Part shown: positions 24,185-33,546 of the stretch, in pieces | Layout of the letters: each line of letters begins with the position of its first letter | How positions within the stretch are numbered: the first letter of the stretch is position 1 | NCBI RefSeq assembly: GCF_023100905.1 | Contig: NZ_CP064686.1 | Coordinates: 6,634,001 to 6,698,000 of the forward strand | Reading direction: 5' to 3' | DNA length: 64,000 nt | Source of the DNA: Bradyrhizobium sp. 4 | GTDB taxonomy: Bacteria; Pseudomonadota; Alphaproteobacteria; Rhizobiales; Xanthobacteraceae | The notes under the pieces: model-generated | Seen by the model: only the letters and a program-made list of their open reading frames with translations | Told to the model about the DNA's origin: nothing | The model's database searches: none | Program-made: the position numbers and the translations under genes

Positions 24185-25357
24185 TTACGCCGCCTTGACG
24201 AGCGTGGCCTTGGTCTCGGCGAAGGCCCAGTCGATCCACTGGGTCAGCAGCGCGACATCGCTGGCCTCGACGGTGGCGCCGCACCAGATGCGCAGGCCGG
24301 CGGGCGCATCGCGGTAGTAGGCGAAGTCGTAGCCCGCGCCCTCCTTCTCGACCAGCGCCACCAGCTTCTTGGAGAAGTCGGCCTGCGCGTCCTCGGAGAG
24401 CGAGGTGATCGCGGGATCGGTGAACTTCAGGCACACCGAAGTGTTGGAGCGGATCGCGGCGTCCTTGGCGAGGAAGTCGATCCAGGGCGTCTTCGCCTTC
24501 CAGTCGGCGAGCACCTTGGTGTTGGCGTCGGCGCGCGCGATCAGCGCCTTGAGGCCACCGATCGACTTGGCCCAGTTCAGCGCGTCGAGATAATCCTCGA
24601 CGCAGAGCATCGACGGCGTGTTGATGGTCTCGCCGACGAAAATGCCTTCGTTGATCTTGCCGCCCTTGGTCATGCGGAAAATCTTCGGCAGCGGCCAGGC
24701 CGGCTTGTAGGTTTCGAGCCGCTCCACGGCGCGGGGCGACAGGATCAGCATGCCGTGCGCGGCTTCGCCGCCGAGCGCCTTCTGCCAGGAGAAGGTGACG
24801 ACGTCGAGCTTGGCCCAGTCGAGCGGTTGCGCGAACGCGGCCGAGGTGGCGTCGCAGATGGTCAGGCCTTCGCGAGTGGTGCTGATCCAGTCGGCGTTAG
24901 GCACGCGCACGCCTGAGGTGGTGCCGTTCCAGGTGAAGACGACGTCGGACTTCGGATCGACCTTGGAGAGGTCGGGAATCTCACCGTAAGCCGCGTTGAG
25001 CTTGGTGACGTCCTTGAGCTTCAATTCCTTGACGATGTCGCTGACCCAGCCCTCGCCGAAGGATTCCCAGGCGAGCGTGGTGACGGGCCGCGCCCCCAGC
25101 ATCGACCACAGCACCATCTCGACAGCGCCGGTATCGGAGGCCGGCACGATGCCGATGCGATAATCGGCGGGCACTTCGAGCACCTCGCGCGTCAAATCGA
25201 TCGCGAGCTTGAGCTTGGTCTTGCCGACCTTCGCGCGATGCGAACGGCCGAGCGCCGCGTCCTTGAGATTTTGGGCATTCCATCCGGGGCGCTTGGCGCA
25301 GGGGCCGGAGGAAAAATGCGGCACGTTCGGCCGCGAAGCGGGCTTCGCTACAGTCAT
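24185..25357 (-). CDS. serC: Phosphoserine aminotransferase
   Basis: The 390-aa PLP enzyme converts phosphohydroxypyruvate and glutamate to phosphoserine, the second step of serine synthesis. The N-terminus PNVPHFSSGPCAKRPGW and the PLP-lysine motif TFSWQKALGGEAAHG (Lys193) identify the alphaproteobacterial SerC type. GGAAGGG lies 8 bases before the ATG and is itself within the loop of a leader hairpin. It heads the serC-serA unit and is preceded by a compact promoter and structured leader. Confidence 0.95.
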   Translation of the reverse strand: MTVAKPASRPNVPHFSSGPCAKRPGWNAQNLKDAALGRSHRAKVGKTKLKLAIDLTREVLEVPADYRIGIVPASDTGAVEMVLWSMLGARPVTTLAWESFGEGWVSDIVKELKLKDVTKLNAAYGEIPDLSKVDPKSDVVFTWNGTTSGVRVPNADWISTTREGLTICDATSAAFAQPLDWAKLDVVTFSWQKALGGEAAHGMLILSPRAVERLETYKPAWPLPKIFRMTKGGKINEGIFVGETINTPSMLCVEDYLDALNWAKSIGGLKALIARADANTKVLADWKAKTPWIDFLAKDAAIRSNTSVCLKFTDPAITSLSEDAQADFSKKLVALVEKEGAGYDFAYYRDAPAGLRIWCGATVEASDVALLTQWIDWAFAETKATLVKAA

Positions 25358-25360
25358 CGT

Positions 25361-25405
25361 CTACCCTTCCAGATAGTAAGCCTCCCGTTGGGGGGAGGTG
25401 TCCCG
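25361..25405 (-). promoter_or_regulatory. serC leader RNA (serC motif-like)
   Basis: The short leader between the predicted transcription start and the serC ATG can form two consecutive hairpins: one at 25381-25398 (CCTCCC paired with GGGAGG) and one at 25361-25376 (CTATC paired with GGTAG) whose loop holds the Shine-Dalgarno GGAAG. This position, size and layout fit the serC RNA motif described upstream of serC in Alphaproteobacteria. Sequestration of the ribosome site suggests translational control. No ligand is established. Confidence 0.65.
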
Positions 25406-25411
25406 CCGCGG

Positions 25412-25440
25412 CAGATACGGGAATCGGGAAGACCAGTCAA
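25412..25440 (-). promoter_or_regulatory. Promoter of serC
   Basis: On the minus strand TTGACT (25440-25435) and TATCTG (25417-25412) are separated by 17 bp, placing the start near 25405. The -35 box overlaps the stop codon of the upstream 68-aa gene. Confidence 0.6.
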
Positions 25441-25643
25441 GGAAGTTCCGGAGCCTCACGCGCGAGTGATGGCGCCTCCGGCGCGATTTTGGGGGATTCG
25501 ACCACGGCCAGCGCGTTCAGCAAGTCCGTGGCATCGTTGATCAATTGCGCGGCGCGGCGGCGGCTGCCGACTTTCAAAATGCATTTGTCATTGGCCTGCA
25601 CGACGTAGTCGTTGCCGACCTTGATCATCGAATAGCTTGTCAT
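25437..25643 (-). CDS. Conserved hypothetical 68-aa protein
   Basis: The product begins MTSYSMIKVGNDYVVQANDK, reads like a small beta-strand-rich domain (VGNDYVVQANDKCILKVGSR) followed by a helix (AAQLINDATDLLNALAV) and an acidic Pro/Glu-rich tail. GGGGAT precedes the ATG. A longer start at 25691 is possible but less likely. One cysteine. Not assigned to a family. Confidence 0.6.
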   Translation of the reverse strand: MTSYSMIKVGNDYVVQANDKCILKVGSRRRAAQLINDATDLLNALAVVESPKIAPEAPSLAREAPELP

Positions 25644-25801
25644 CGAAATCCCCGAACCGATCGAGCCCGGTTTCAGACGCTCGCGTAGCACCGTTCGTTC
25701 CTGGTTCCATGTGAACGTCGAACGGGTAGTTTATCAGCTCTTAACATGAACGTATGCGCGATCCGATTTCGCTGATCGCGCAAGGCTTATGGGGTGCTGC
25801 G

Positions 25802-26266
25802 TCAAAAGCGGACAGTCATGCCGACGTGACTCGCGGTGAACCCAAGCCGCTTGTAGAAGCGCTGCGCATCTGTTCGCGTCTGATGTGTGAGCAGTTCGAC
25901 CAGATTGCAGCCGCGCGCTTTCGCTTCCGTCACCGCCCACTGCACCAATTGCTCGCCGATGCCGCGGCTGCGGCAATCGGAAGCAACGCGGACGTCTTCG
26001 AGCAGACCGCGCCGGCCGCCTTGCGAGCTGAGACCCGGCAGGATCGCGAGCTGCAGGCAGCCGACCACCCTGCCCTCGCTCTCCGCAACCACGAGCTGGA
26101 TATTTTGATCGCGCTCGACCCGCGCGAATGCCTCGTAATAGGACGCAGGCAACGGGTCGTCTACGCGCTCGCGTGCGCGCCCGAGATGATCGTCGGCGAG
26201 CATCGCCACAATCGCAGCAACATCCTCGCGGCGCGCGGGACGAATGGAGACGGATTCGGCGTTCAT
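25802..26266 (-). CDS. GNAT family N-acetyltransferase
   Basis: The 154-aa protein has the GNAT fold: IRPARREDVAAIVAML at the N-terminus, the beta4 segment LLEDVRVASDCRSRGIGEQL with the acetyl-CoA pyrophosphate loop (R-x-x-G-I-G) at about residue 100, and a C-terminal FYKRLGFTAS. It would transfer acetyl from acetyl-CoA to an amine; substrate unknown. It is 25 bp from the GST gene on the same strand, so the two may be co-transcribed. Confidence 0.85.
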   Translation of the reverse strand: MNAESVSIRPARREDVAAIVAMLADDHLGRARERVDDPLPASYYEAFARVERDQNIQLVVAESEGRVVGCLQLAILPGLSSQGGRRGLLEDVRVASDCRSRGIGEQLVQWAVTEAKARGCNLVELLTHQTRTDAQRFYKRLGFTASHVGMTVRF

Positions 26267-26291
26267 GAAGTTACTCCTGCCTCAGCGCGCC

Positions 26292-26882
26292 TTAGCGCGC
26301 CTCGGGAAGCCCGAGAAAGGTGTCGGCTTCGGCGATCCAGCGGCGGACGGCGGCAAAGCGGCCGAGATCGAAGCCGCCTTCATGCGCAACGCGGGTATAG
26401 GCGAGCAGTGACACCTCGGCGAGCGAGACCGCATCGCCGGCGAGGAAACGGCTGCCGGCGAGATGCTGCTCCATCCGGTCGAGCGCCGCATAGCCGCGCT
26501 TGACCTTTTCAGGATCGAGCTCGGAGGCGTCCTTGCCGAGATAGACGAGCTGGAAGCGGCACACCGCGATGTAGGGCTCGTGGCTGTATTGTTCCCAGAA
26601 CAGCCATTCGTCCATCTTGGCGGCGGTGAAGGCATCGCGCGGAATGAGCGCGCTGTCGCGCGCGAGATAGCGGATGATGGCATTGGATTGCGCCAGCGTG
26701 CGGCCGTCGTCGAAAGCGACGGTGGGCACCTGGCCGGCACCATTCATCTCGAGGAATTGCGCCGTGCGGCTTTCGCCCTTGCGAGTGTCGATCTCGATCC
26801 ACTGGTAGGGCAGCGCGAGCTTGTCGCAGACCCACTTCACCTTCAGACAATTGCCGGAATTGGTATCGCCGTAGATCCGCAT
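26292..26882 (-). CDS. Glutathione S-transferase family protein
   Basis: The 196-aa protein has an N-terminal thioredoxin-like domain (MRIYGDTNSGNCLKVKWVCD; GQVPTVAFDDG with the cis-proline; LAQSNAIIRYLA with the glutathione gamma-Glu-binding Ser) and an all-helical C-terminal domain (AVSLAEVSLLAYTRVAHEGG). Likely glutathione conjugation or peroxide reduction. The frame is open further upstream but the family starts at this ATG. Two other GSTs lie in the window at 42943 and 50404. Confidence 0.87.
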   Translation of the reverse strand: MRIYGDTNSGNCLKVKWVCDKLALPYQWIEIDTRKGESRTAQFLEMNGAGQVPTVAFDDGRTLAQSNAIIRYLARDSALIPRDAFTAAKMDEWLFWEQYSHEPYIAVCRFQLVYLGKDASELDPEKVKRGYAALDRMEQHLAGSRFLAGDAVSLAEVSLLAYTRVAHEGGFDLGRFAAVRRWIAEADTFLGLPEAR

Positions 26883-26955
26883 CGCTGCCCCCCGCGCATT
26901 CGGCGACAGAGCATCAGGACGGAGGCGGCCTGTCAATCGGCGCCGCGCAGGCGCG

Positions 26956-27777
26956 TCAGAACTTGTAGCCGAGACCGGCGCGAACGGTGTTGATGCTGGT
27001 GTCGACCGATGACGTGAAGCGAACGTATTCCCACTCCGCCCGCAGAAACAGGCCTGCACACAGCATCGCATCGACACCAATACCGGTGGAGTAGCCATAG
27101 ATCAGGTGACTATAGAGACCATCTGTGGCGGACAGATTGACATTGATTGTTTGAAAGGGCGCCGACTGGTTGACCTGAGTCCCCGTGATCTCGGCAGTCT
27201 TGGTGATGTTGGCTTGCCCAAGTGCAATGCCTCCGAACAGATAAGGCAAGAAAGAGCCGACGGCGTAGCCGCCGCGAATGCGGAGCGTTCCCATATCTGA
27301 GATCGCTATCGAGCTCGTGCTTTTGTACGTGATGTCGTCCAGAAAACCCAGAGGATCGACAAAGGAGCGCCCCATGGTGCCGGTCGCCGAGCCGCCGAAC
27401 TTGCCATGTATGTAATTGAGCTCGACGCCGAGCACGACATCGTCCCATTGCGCGTTGTAACCGGCGAAGGCGCCAAAGCCGTGACCATGTGATGAAACCT
27501 TGCCGCCGCCCACTGGCCAGCTCGATACCTGTCCGCCGGCTTCAATCGACGTATTGGCAAGCAAGGCAGCCGCAACAGTTCTGGTAGAACCGGTGAAATT
27601 CATATCGGATGTCCCGTAGCTTCCCTGGGCGCCGATATAGCTGCCCTGCCAGTTGACGTTGGACTTGCTCAAGCCGTCGGTGAAGCCACCGCGCAGGATG
27701 GGAAGATCGGAGAGATCGGCCGCATGCGCCGCAGAGACCGTCCCCAACATCGCCGCCGCCAACAAAAGCCTACGCAT
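26956..27777 (-). CDS. Outer-membrane beta-barrel protein
   Basis: The 273-aa product has a signal peptide (MRRLLLAAAMLGTVSAAHA, cleaved before ADLSDLP) and alternating aromatic beta strands ending in a C-terminal phenylalanine (RAGLGYKF), the hallmark of outer-membrane insertion. It resembles Omp25/RopB-like barrels of Rhizobiales. GGAGCG is 6 bases before the chosen ATG; an ATG four codons upstream is an alternative. Confidence 0.8.
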   Translation of the reverse strand: MRRLLLAAAMLGTVSAAHAADLSDLPILRGGFTDGLSKSNVNWQGSYIGAQGSYGTSDMNFTGSTRTVAAALLANTSIEAGGQVSSWPVGGGKVSSHGHGFGAFAGYNAQWDDVVLGVELNYIHGKFGGSATGTMGRSFVDPLGFLDDITYKSTSSIAISDMGTLRIRGGYAVGSFLPYLFGGIALGQANITKTAEITGTQVNQSAPFQTINVNLSATDGLYSHLIYGYSTGIGVDAMLCAGLFLRAEWEYVRFTSSVDTSINTVRAGLGYKF

Positions 27778-27889
27778 CGAACGCTCCATCGAACTCGAAC
27801 TTTCAGCCGTGATCATGGCTCGTTAACCTTAACCAATGGTTGCGTCGCAGCCTTTCGTCGCCGTTCGCCATGAAAAATACGCAAAGCGA

Positions 27890-27916
27890 AACGGCGCGGG
27901 ATGATCCCGCGCCGTT
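27890..27916 (-). terminator. Intrinsic terminator after an outer-membrane protein gene
   Basis: AACGGCGCGGG-ATGAT-CCCGCGCCGTT, an 11-bp perfect stem; minus-strand tail TTTCGCTTTG. It ends the transcript of the barrel gene starting at 28772. Confidence 0.85.
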
Positions 27917-27944
27917 AAGAAGTCCTAACCGATGAGGCTGTCGA

Positions 27945-28772
27945 TCAGCCCTTGGTGACGAGCGGCGGCATGTAGGCCGGCGGGCTGTTGAGATCCCAGC
28001 GCACGCCGAGCTTGACGTCGTGCGAGGTGAGCTCCTTGATCTTGATCGTTGACGGACCCGAGGCGCTGTTGTCGAACAAGCGATAGTTGCCGGGCGCCGC
28101 GTCGCCGAGGTTCATGTAGCTGTAGGCCAGTTCGACGGTGAACCCGGGATTGACCTTGTAGGCGAGACCGGCGTGGGCGGCCCAGGCGAGGTTCCACTTT
28201 CCGTTGTCGGCGAAGTAAGCGACGCTGTTGTTGAGCCCCGGGCTGTACGACACGCCGTCGTCGCGGAAGCCGCTGATCTTATTGTAGGAGCCGCCGACAC
28301 CGGCGCCGATGAACGGGGTGATGCACCACCAGGTGCCGAGATCGACATAGGCATTCGCCATGACGACCCACTCGGATTTGCTGCCGCTGTAATTGTTGAC
28401 GCCGACGAAGCCGGGTCCAATGACGTTGTCGCTGCCGTGCAGATTGGCCCTGCCCCGGTACTGGCCGATCACGTCGCCACGGAACCAGTTGTTGAAGCGG
28501 TAGCCGACGCCGAGATCGAACAGCGTCGCCGAGTCGAAGCCGAGTCCCTCCGTCGTCTTCGTAAACCCAGGCGCTACGGCGCCCTCGATGCTCTTGGCGC
28601 GCTGGTTGGTCATGCCGACGTCGCCGCGCAGATACCAGCCGCCGAAGTCGGCGGGCGGTGCCGGGGGCGCGTACATCGGAGGGGGCGCCGCGATCGGCAT
28701 GTCGGCGGCGAACGCCATCGAGGAGATCAGGGTTGCCGCACCCGCGGCAAGGAGAGACTTAACGCTACGCAT
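27945..28772 (-). CDS. Outer-membrane beta-barrel protein
   Basis: The 275-aa product has a signal peptide (MRSVKSLLAAGAATLISSMA, then FA-ADMPIAAPPP), a Pro-rich linker and a barrel with WYLRGDVGM and GVGYRFNNWFRGD strands. It belongs to the same broad porin-like group as the neighbouring barrel but the sequences are not close. It ends PPLVTKG rather than in an aromatic residue, slightly unusual for a barrel. It has its own terminator. Confidence 0.78.
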   Translation of the reverse strand: MRSVKSLLAAGAATLISSMAFAADMPIAAPPPMYAPPAPPADFGGWYLRGDVGMTNQRAKSIEGAVAPGFTKTTEGLGFDSATLFDLGVGYRFNNWFRGDVIGQYRGRANLHGSDNVIGPGFVGVNNYSGSKSEWVVMANAYVDLGTWWCITPFIGAGVGGSYNKISGFRDDGVSYSPGLNNSVAYFADNGKWNLAWAAHAGLAYKVNPGFTVELAYSYMNLGDAAPGNYRLFDNSASGPSTIKIKELTSHDVKLGVRWDLNSPPAYMPPLVTKG

Positions 28773-29006
28773 TGGCTTCGTCCTTTTGGCCGGTGAGGCA
28801 ATACGGCGCCTCACGTTCTGGAAACTCACGGCCCGGACGATGCCAGCAAATGTTTAAGCGCCACTTAACCCTAATTTTTAAGGTTGATTTTTTCTAACCG
28901 CTCACGCGCATGCGGGGCGAGCGTTGCAAAGATGCAGCGCAAATGCGACGCCGTCGCCGCATGTCCTAACGATGTATGAAGCCGCGCTGCAGCAAGACAG
29001 GATATG

Positions 29007-30254
29007 TTAACGCGCATGCCGCGGTAGCTTGGGCAGGAACACCGCAAGCAGGCCGATCGCCGGCAGATAGGCGCAGACCTGGTAGACGAACGCGATCGAG
29101 GTGTGGTCGGCGAGCTTGCCGAGCACGGCGGCGCCCAAGCCGCCGATGCCGAACGCGACACCGAAGAACACGCCGGAGATCATGCCGAAGCGATGCGGGA
29201 CCAACTCCTGCGCGAACACGATGATCGACGACGTCGTTGAGGAGATGATCAGGCCGATGATCACGGACAGCACCGCGCTCGCATAGAGCCCCGCATAGGG
29301 CAGCGCCAGCGTGAACGGCAGCGCCCCCAGGATCGAGATCCAGATCACGATCTTGCGGCCGAAGCGATCGCCCAGGGGACCACCGAGAAAAGCCCCGACC
29401 GCATTCGCCGCGAGGAAAATGAAGAGATACATCTGCGCGGCTTGCGTCGACACGCCGAACCGGTCGATCAGATAGAAGATGTAGTAGCTCGACAGGCTCG
29501 AGACGTAGAGCTGTTTCGAGAACAGCAGCGCGACCAGCACGAGGAGCGCAACGACGACGCGACGCGAGCTCGGCGCGTCGGGATGGGCTTGAGCCACGGC
29601 GGTCTTCTTCGCCTTGATCTGCGGTTCGTACCAGCGGCCGATGCGCCAGAGGATGAGGATCGCGAGGAAGGCGATCGAGGAGAACCAGGCGATGCTGCCC
29701 TGCCCGAACGGCACGACGATGAGCGCGGCCAGCACCGGTCCCATCGAGGTGCCAAAACTGCCGCCGAGCTGGAATACCGATTGCGCAAAACCGTAGCGGC
29801 CGCCGGAGGCCAGCCGCGCGATGCGCGCCGACTCCGGATGAAACACCGCCGAGCCGAGACCGACCAGCGCGGCGGCGACGAGGATGACGAGATATTGGTG
29901 GGCGGCACTGAGCAGCAACAGACCGAAGAAGGTCGAGGCCATGCCGATCGACAGCGAATAAGGCTGCGCCTTCTTGTCGGTGTAGTGGCCGACCACGGGC
30001 TGGAGCAGCGAGGCCGTGAACTGGAAGGCCAGCGTGATCATGCCGATCTGCGCGAAGTCGAGCGCGTAGGTGTCCTTCAGGATCGGATACACCGAGGCGA
30101 TCAGCGACTGCATGGTGTCGTTGAGGAAGTGCGAGAAGCTGATGCCGGCCAGCACGACATAGGCCGGCCCTGCGGCCTTGGCTGCTTGTGCCACGTCGCT
30201 GACGATGACGGGTTCGGTCAGCGCTTCCTCTGAGACGACGACAGGCTTGTTCAC
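29007..30254 (-). CDS. MFS transporter, fosmidomycin-resistance (Fsr)-like
   Basis: The 415-aa protein starts at a GTG and has twelve predicted membrane segments. ISFSHFLNDTMQSLIASVYP at the start and GSAVFHPESARIARLASGGRYG in the first half are typical of the Fsr branch of the major facilitator superfamily. A short basic loop after helix 6 (PQIKAKKTAVAQ) separates the halves. Fsr proteins pump out fosmidomycin; physiological substrate unknown. Monocistronic as far as seen. Confidence 0.85.
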   Translation of the reverse strand: MNKPVVVSEEALTEPVIVSDVAQAAKAAGPAYVVLAGISFSHFLNDTMQSLIASVYPILKDTYALDFAQIGMITLAFQFTASLLQPVVGHYTDKKAQPYSLSIGMASTFFGLLLLSAAHQYLVILVAAALVGLGSAVFHPESARIARLASGGRYGFAQSVFQLGGSFGTSMGPVLAALIVVPFGQGSIAWFSSIAFLAILILWRIGRWYEPQIKAKKTAVAQAHPDAPSSRRVVVALLVLVALLFSKQLYVSSLSSYYIFYLIDRFGVSTQAAQMYLFIFLAANAVGAFLGGPLGDRFGRKIVIWISILGALPFTLALPYAGLYASAVLSVIIGLIISSTTSSIIVFAQELVPHRFGMISGVFFGVAFGIGGLGAAVLGKLADHTSIAFVYQVCAYLPAIGLLAVFLPKLPRHAR

Positions 30255-30375
30255 TGGAGCATCCCGGCGGGCGCGGCAGATTGCCGCGACAAGCTCATTA
30301 CGATGCAGGGAGTGGTGGAACCACCGCCAATCGCAAATGGCTGCGATGCATCTCTTACCTCTCCGCGAGTCCGGA

Positions 30376-30471
30376 ATCGTAGGGTGGGCAAAGGCGCACT
30401 TGCGCCGTGCCCACCATCGACCGACAGCGCACAGAAGCGGTGGGCACGCTTCGCTTTGCCCACCCTACGAT
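30376..30471. repeat. Long-armed inverted repeat (GTAGGGTGGGCAAAG element)
   Basis: ATCGTAGGGTGGGCAAAG (30376-30393) and CTTTGCCCACCCTACGAT (30454-30471) are perfect 18-bp arms, with inner sub-arms GTGCCCACC / GGTGGGCAC. It fills most of the gap between the MFS gene and glmM and is of the kind repeated many times in Bradyrhizobium intergenic DNA. Confidence 0.85.
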
Positions 30472-30490
30472 ACTGTGGTCGAGGAAGAGC

Positions 30491-31834
30491 TTACGCCGCG
30501 GCCTGCCCGAGCGCCGAGACGATGGTATCGACGACGTCCTCGACCAGGATGCGATCCTCGCCCTCGCCCATGACGCGGATCACCGGCTCGGTGCCGGAGG
30601 AGCGGATCAGCAGGCGGCCGTGGCCGTTGAGCCGCTGCTCGCCATCGGAGATCGCCGATTTGACATCGGAATTGTCGAGCGGCTTGCCGCCCTTGTGACG
30701 AACGTTCTTCAGGATCTGCGGCAGCGGATCGAAGCGGTGGCAAACTTCCGACACCGGGCGACGCAGCTTCTGCACCACGGCAAGCACCTGCAATGCGGCA
30801 ACGAAGCCGTCGCCGGTGGTGGCGTAGTCGGACAGGATGATGTGGCCGGACTGCTCGCCACCGAGATTGTAGCCGCCGTTCAGCATCTGCTCGAGCACGT
30901 AGCGATCGCCGACCGGCGTGCGCACGAGATCAAGGCCCTGCGCATTGAGGAAGCGCTCGAGCCCGAGGTTCGACATTACGGTGGCGACGATGCCCGATCG
31001 CGACAGCCGGCCGTCTTCCTTCCAGCTCTGCGCGATCACCGCGAGCAGCTGGTCGCCGTCGACGATGTGACCGCGCTCGTCGACCAGGATGACGCGATCG
31101 GCGTCACCGTCGAGCGCGATGCCGATGTCGGCGCGCATCTCGCGGACCTTCTTCGACAGCGCTTCCGGCGAGGTGGAGCCGCATTCCTTGTTGATGTTGA
31201 AGCCGTCGGGCTCGACCCCGATCGGAATCACGTCGGCGCCCAGCTCCCACAGCGCTTCCGGCACCACCTTGTAGGCGGCGCCATTGGCGCAATCGACCAC
31301 GACGCGCAAGCCGTCGAGCGACAGATCGCGCGGCAGCGTGCGCTTGGCGAATTCGATGTAGCGGTCATGCACGCCGTCGATGCGGCGGGCGCGGCCGAGA
31401 CTGGCGCTCTGGGCGAGACGCTTGTCGATGGGCTCGTCGAGCAGCTGCTCGATCTGCTTCTCGACGTCGTCGGAGAGCTTGAAGCCCTGCGGGCCGAACA
31501 GCTTGATGCCGTTGTCCTCGAACAGATTGTGCGAGGCGGAGATCATCACGCCGAGATCGGCGCGCATCGACTTGGTCAGCATCGCGACCGCCGGCGTCGG
31601 CATCGGGCCGACCAGCAGCACGTCCATGCCGACCGAGGTGAAGCCCGCCACCATGGCGTATTCGATCATGTAGCCGGACAGGCGGGTATCCTTGCCGATC
31701 ACGACCCTATGGCGGTGGTCACCGCGCTGAAACGCCAGGCCTGCGGCCTGGCCGACCTTGAGCGCGAGCTCCGGCGTGATCAGTCCGTTGGCGCGGCCCC
31801 GGATCCCGTCCGTCCCGAAATATTTGCGGCTCAT
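30491..31834 (-). CDS. glmM: Phosphoglucosamine mutase
   Basis: The 447-aa enzyme interconverts glucosamine-6-phosphate and glucosamine-1-phosphate for peptidoglycan and lipid A synthesis. It begins MSRKYFGTDGIRGRANG, has the phosphoserine motif MISASHN (Ser101), the metal-binding DGDADR (about residues 240-245) and the C-terminal RSSGTEPVIRVM phosphate-binding loop. Length is exactly that of the family, which fixes the start. Confidence 0.96.
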   Translation of the reverse strand: MSRKYFGTDGIRGRANGLITPELALKVGQAAGLAFQRGDHRHRVVIGKDTRLSGYMIEYAMVAGFTSVGMDVLLVGPMPTPAVAMLTKSMRADLGVMISASHNLFEDNGIKLFGPQGFKLSDDVEKQIEQLLDEPIDKRLAQSASLGRARRIDGVHDRYIEFAKRTLPRDLSLDGLRVVVDCANGAAYKVVPEALWELGADVIPIGVEPDGFNINKECGSTSPEALSKKVREMRADIGIALDGDADRVILVDERGHIVDGDQLLAVIAQSWKEDGRLSRSGIVATVMSNLGLERFLNAQGLDLVRTPVGDRYVLEQMLNGGYNLGGEQSGHIILSDYATTGDGFVAALQVLAVVQKLRRPVSEVCHRFDPLPQILKNVRHKGGKPLDNSDVKSAISDGEQRLNGHGRLLIRSSGTEPVIRVMGEGEDRILVEDVVDTIVSALGQAAA

Positions 31835-32054
31835 ATCGTCCCCCACGCGACAACCAAGGATCCCCAATACAACCTGCGGGTGCCCTGGCGGGACCCGCAT
31901 CCCTGATTTGCTGAGGTCTTATAAAGCCATCGCGGCTAACTTGGCTTCAAAAAATATGATAAATCATTACGGAACCGGGCAGGCCCCGATGCTGATAACG
32001 TCTTGTTAACATTATATTTCCAGCGAGGACGCCGGAACAGGGCGGAACTCGCGC

Positions 32055-32222
32055 CTAGTCCGAGCGCTTCACATGGCCGTCCCCGCGGCTCGGCGCCGGC
32101 TGGGTGACATTGACGGGATCGGAGCCCGGAAAGGTCTCTTCCAGACCTTCCTCCAGCGCTTCCTCGAGATCATGCTTCTCCTTGATCTCCTCCGGCGTCG
32201 GTCCGGTGTGCGGCCTGGTCAT
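32055..32222 (-). CDS. Small acidic hypothetical protein (55 aa)
   Basis: MTRPHTGPTPEEIKEKHDLE opens a Glu-rich helix, then ETFPGSDPVNVTQPAPS and a basic C-terminus KRSD. GGAGGG lies 6-9 bases before the ATG. The FPGSDP motif recurs in small rhizobial proteins of unknown function, as far as I recall. It is soluble and probably partly disordered. Confidence 0.6.
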   Translation of the reverse strand: MTRPHTGPTPEEIKEKHDLEEALEEGLEETFPGSDPVNVTQPAPSRGDGHVKRSD

Positions 32223-32367
32223 GGCGCCCTCCTCTCCACAAAGGATTTGCAAACGATTTGGCTGTGCATCCAACCATGCTAGATGACCCCTCGATCTTCC
32301 GATGCAAGACTCATCCGCTACTTCCGATGCAGACTCTTCCGATACAAGACGGGCCGGGGAAACGTTC

Positions 32368-33504
32368 ATGAAGCACATCACCTGTATCGACGATCTTCGC
32401 ACACTGCATCAGCGCCGCGTGCCGAAGGCGTTCTTCGATTATTGCGACCGCGGCTCCTACGCCGAGGAAACGCTGCGCGCCAACCGCGATGACATGCAGG
32501 CGATCAAGTTCCGCCAGCGTATCCTGGTCGACGTCTCCAAGCGCGACACCGCCACCACGATCCTCGGCGAGCCCTCGACCATGCCGCTGATGCTCGCGCC
32601 GGTGGGCCTGCTCGGCATGCAGCATGGCGACGGCGAGATCCATGCCTGCCGCGCCGCGCAAGCCGCCGGTATCCCGTTCACGCAGTCGACGATGTCGATC
32701 TGCTCGATCGAGGACATCGCGGCCAGTGTCGAGAAGCCGTTCTGGTTCCAGCTCTACGTGATGAAGGACCGCGGCTTCATCAAGGAATTGATCCAGCGCG
32801 CGATCGCGGCGAAATGCTCCGCGCTGGTGCTGACCGTCGATCTCCAGGTGATCGGCCAGCGCCACCAGGACATCAAGAACGGCATGACGGTCCCGCCGGA
32901 ATGGTCGCTCTCGAAGCTATTGGATTTCGCCAGCAAGCCCGCCTGGGTCTCCGGCGTGCTGCAAGGCAAGCGCCGCACCTTCGGTAACATCGCCGGCCAT
33001 GTGAAGAACACCGGGGACCTCAATCGCCTCGCGGAGTGGACGGCGTCGCAATTCGATACGTCCCTGAACTGGAAGGACGTCGAGTGGGTCCGCAGCATCT
33101 GGCCGGGCAAGCTGATCATCAAGGGCATTCTGGACGTCGAGGACGCCGAGGAGGCCGCCAAGACCGGCGCGCAGGCGCTCGTCGTATCGAACCATGGCGG
33201 CCGTCAGCTCGACGGCGCGCCGTCATCGATCGAGGTGCTGCCCGAGATCGCCGAGGCGGTCGGTGACAGGATGGAGATCATGTTCGACGGCGGCATCCGC
33301 TCCGGCCAGGACGTGATGCGCGCGCTCGCGCTCGGCGCAAAGTCCTGCATGATCGGCCGCGCCTACGCCTATGGCCTGGGCGCCGGCGGCCAGGCCGGCG
33401 TCGCCAAGGCGATCGACATCATCCAGAAGGAGCTGCTCACCACCATGGGCCTGTGCGGCGTCAACAGGATTGACGAAATCGACGAGCATATCATCGCGAT
33501 GTGA
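32368..33504 (+). CDS. lldD: L-lactate dehydrogenase / FMN-dependent alpha-hydroxy acid dehydrogenase
   Basis: The 378-aa flavoenzyme oxidises L-lactate to pyruvate at the membrane, passing electrons to the quinone pool. Family signatures are LAPVGLLGMQHGDGE (about residues 75-90), FWFQLYVMKDR and the active site SNHGGRQLDG (about 274-283), followed by DGGIRSGQDV and IGRAYAYGLG (FMN phosphate). MKHITCIDDLR is the usual start; upstream in-frame codons look non-coding. No lactate permease or regulator is adjacent. Confidence 0.92.
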   Translation: MKHITCIDDLRTLHQRRVPKAFFDYCDRGSYAEETLRANRDDMQAIKFRQRILVDVSKRDTATTILGEPSTMPLMLAPVGLLGMQHGDGEIHACRAAQAAGIPFTQSTMSICSIEDIAASVEKPFWFQLYVMKDRGFIKELIQRAIAAKCSALVLTVDLQVIGQRHQDIKNGMTVPPEWSLSKLLDFASKPAWVSGVLQGKRRTFGNIAGHVKNTGDLNRLAEWTASQFDTSLNWKDVEWVRSIWPGKLIIKGILDVEDAEEAAKTGAQALVVSNHGGRQLDGAPSSIEVLPEIAEAVGDRMEIMFDGGIRSGQDVMRALALGAKSCMIGRAYAYGLGAGGQAGVAKAIDIIQKELLTTMGLCGVNRIDEIDEHIIAM

Positions 33505-33546
33505 ACCGCAGCGGTGTGGCAAAAAGCAACCGCTTCAAACTCAGCC

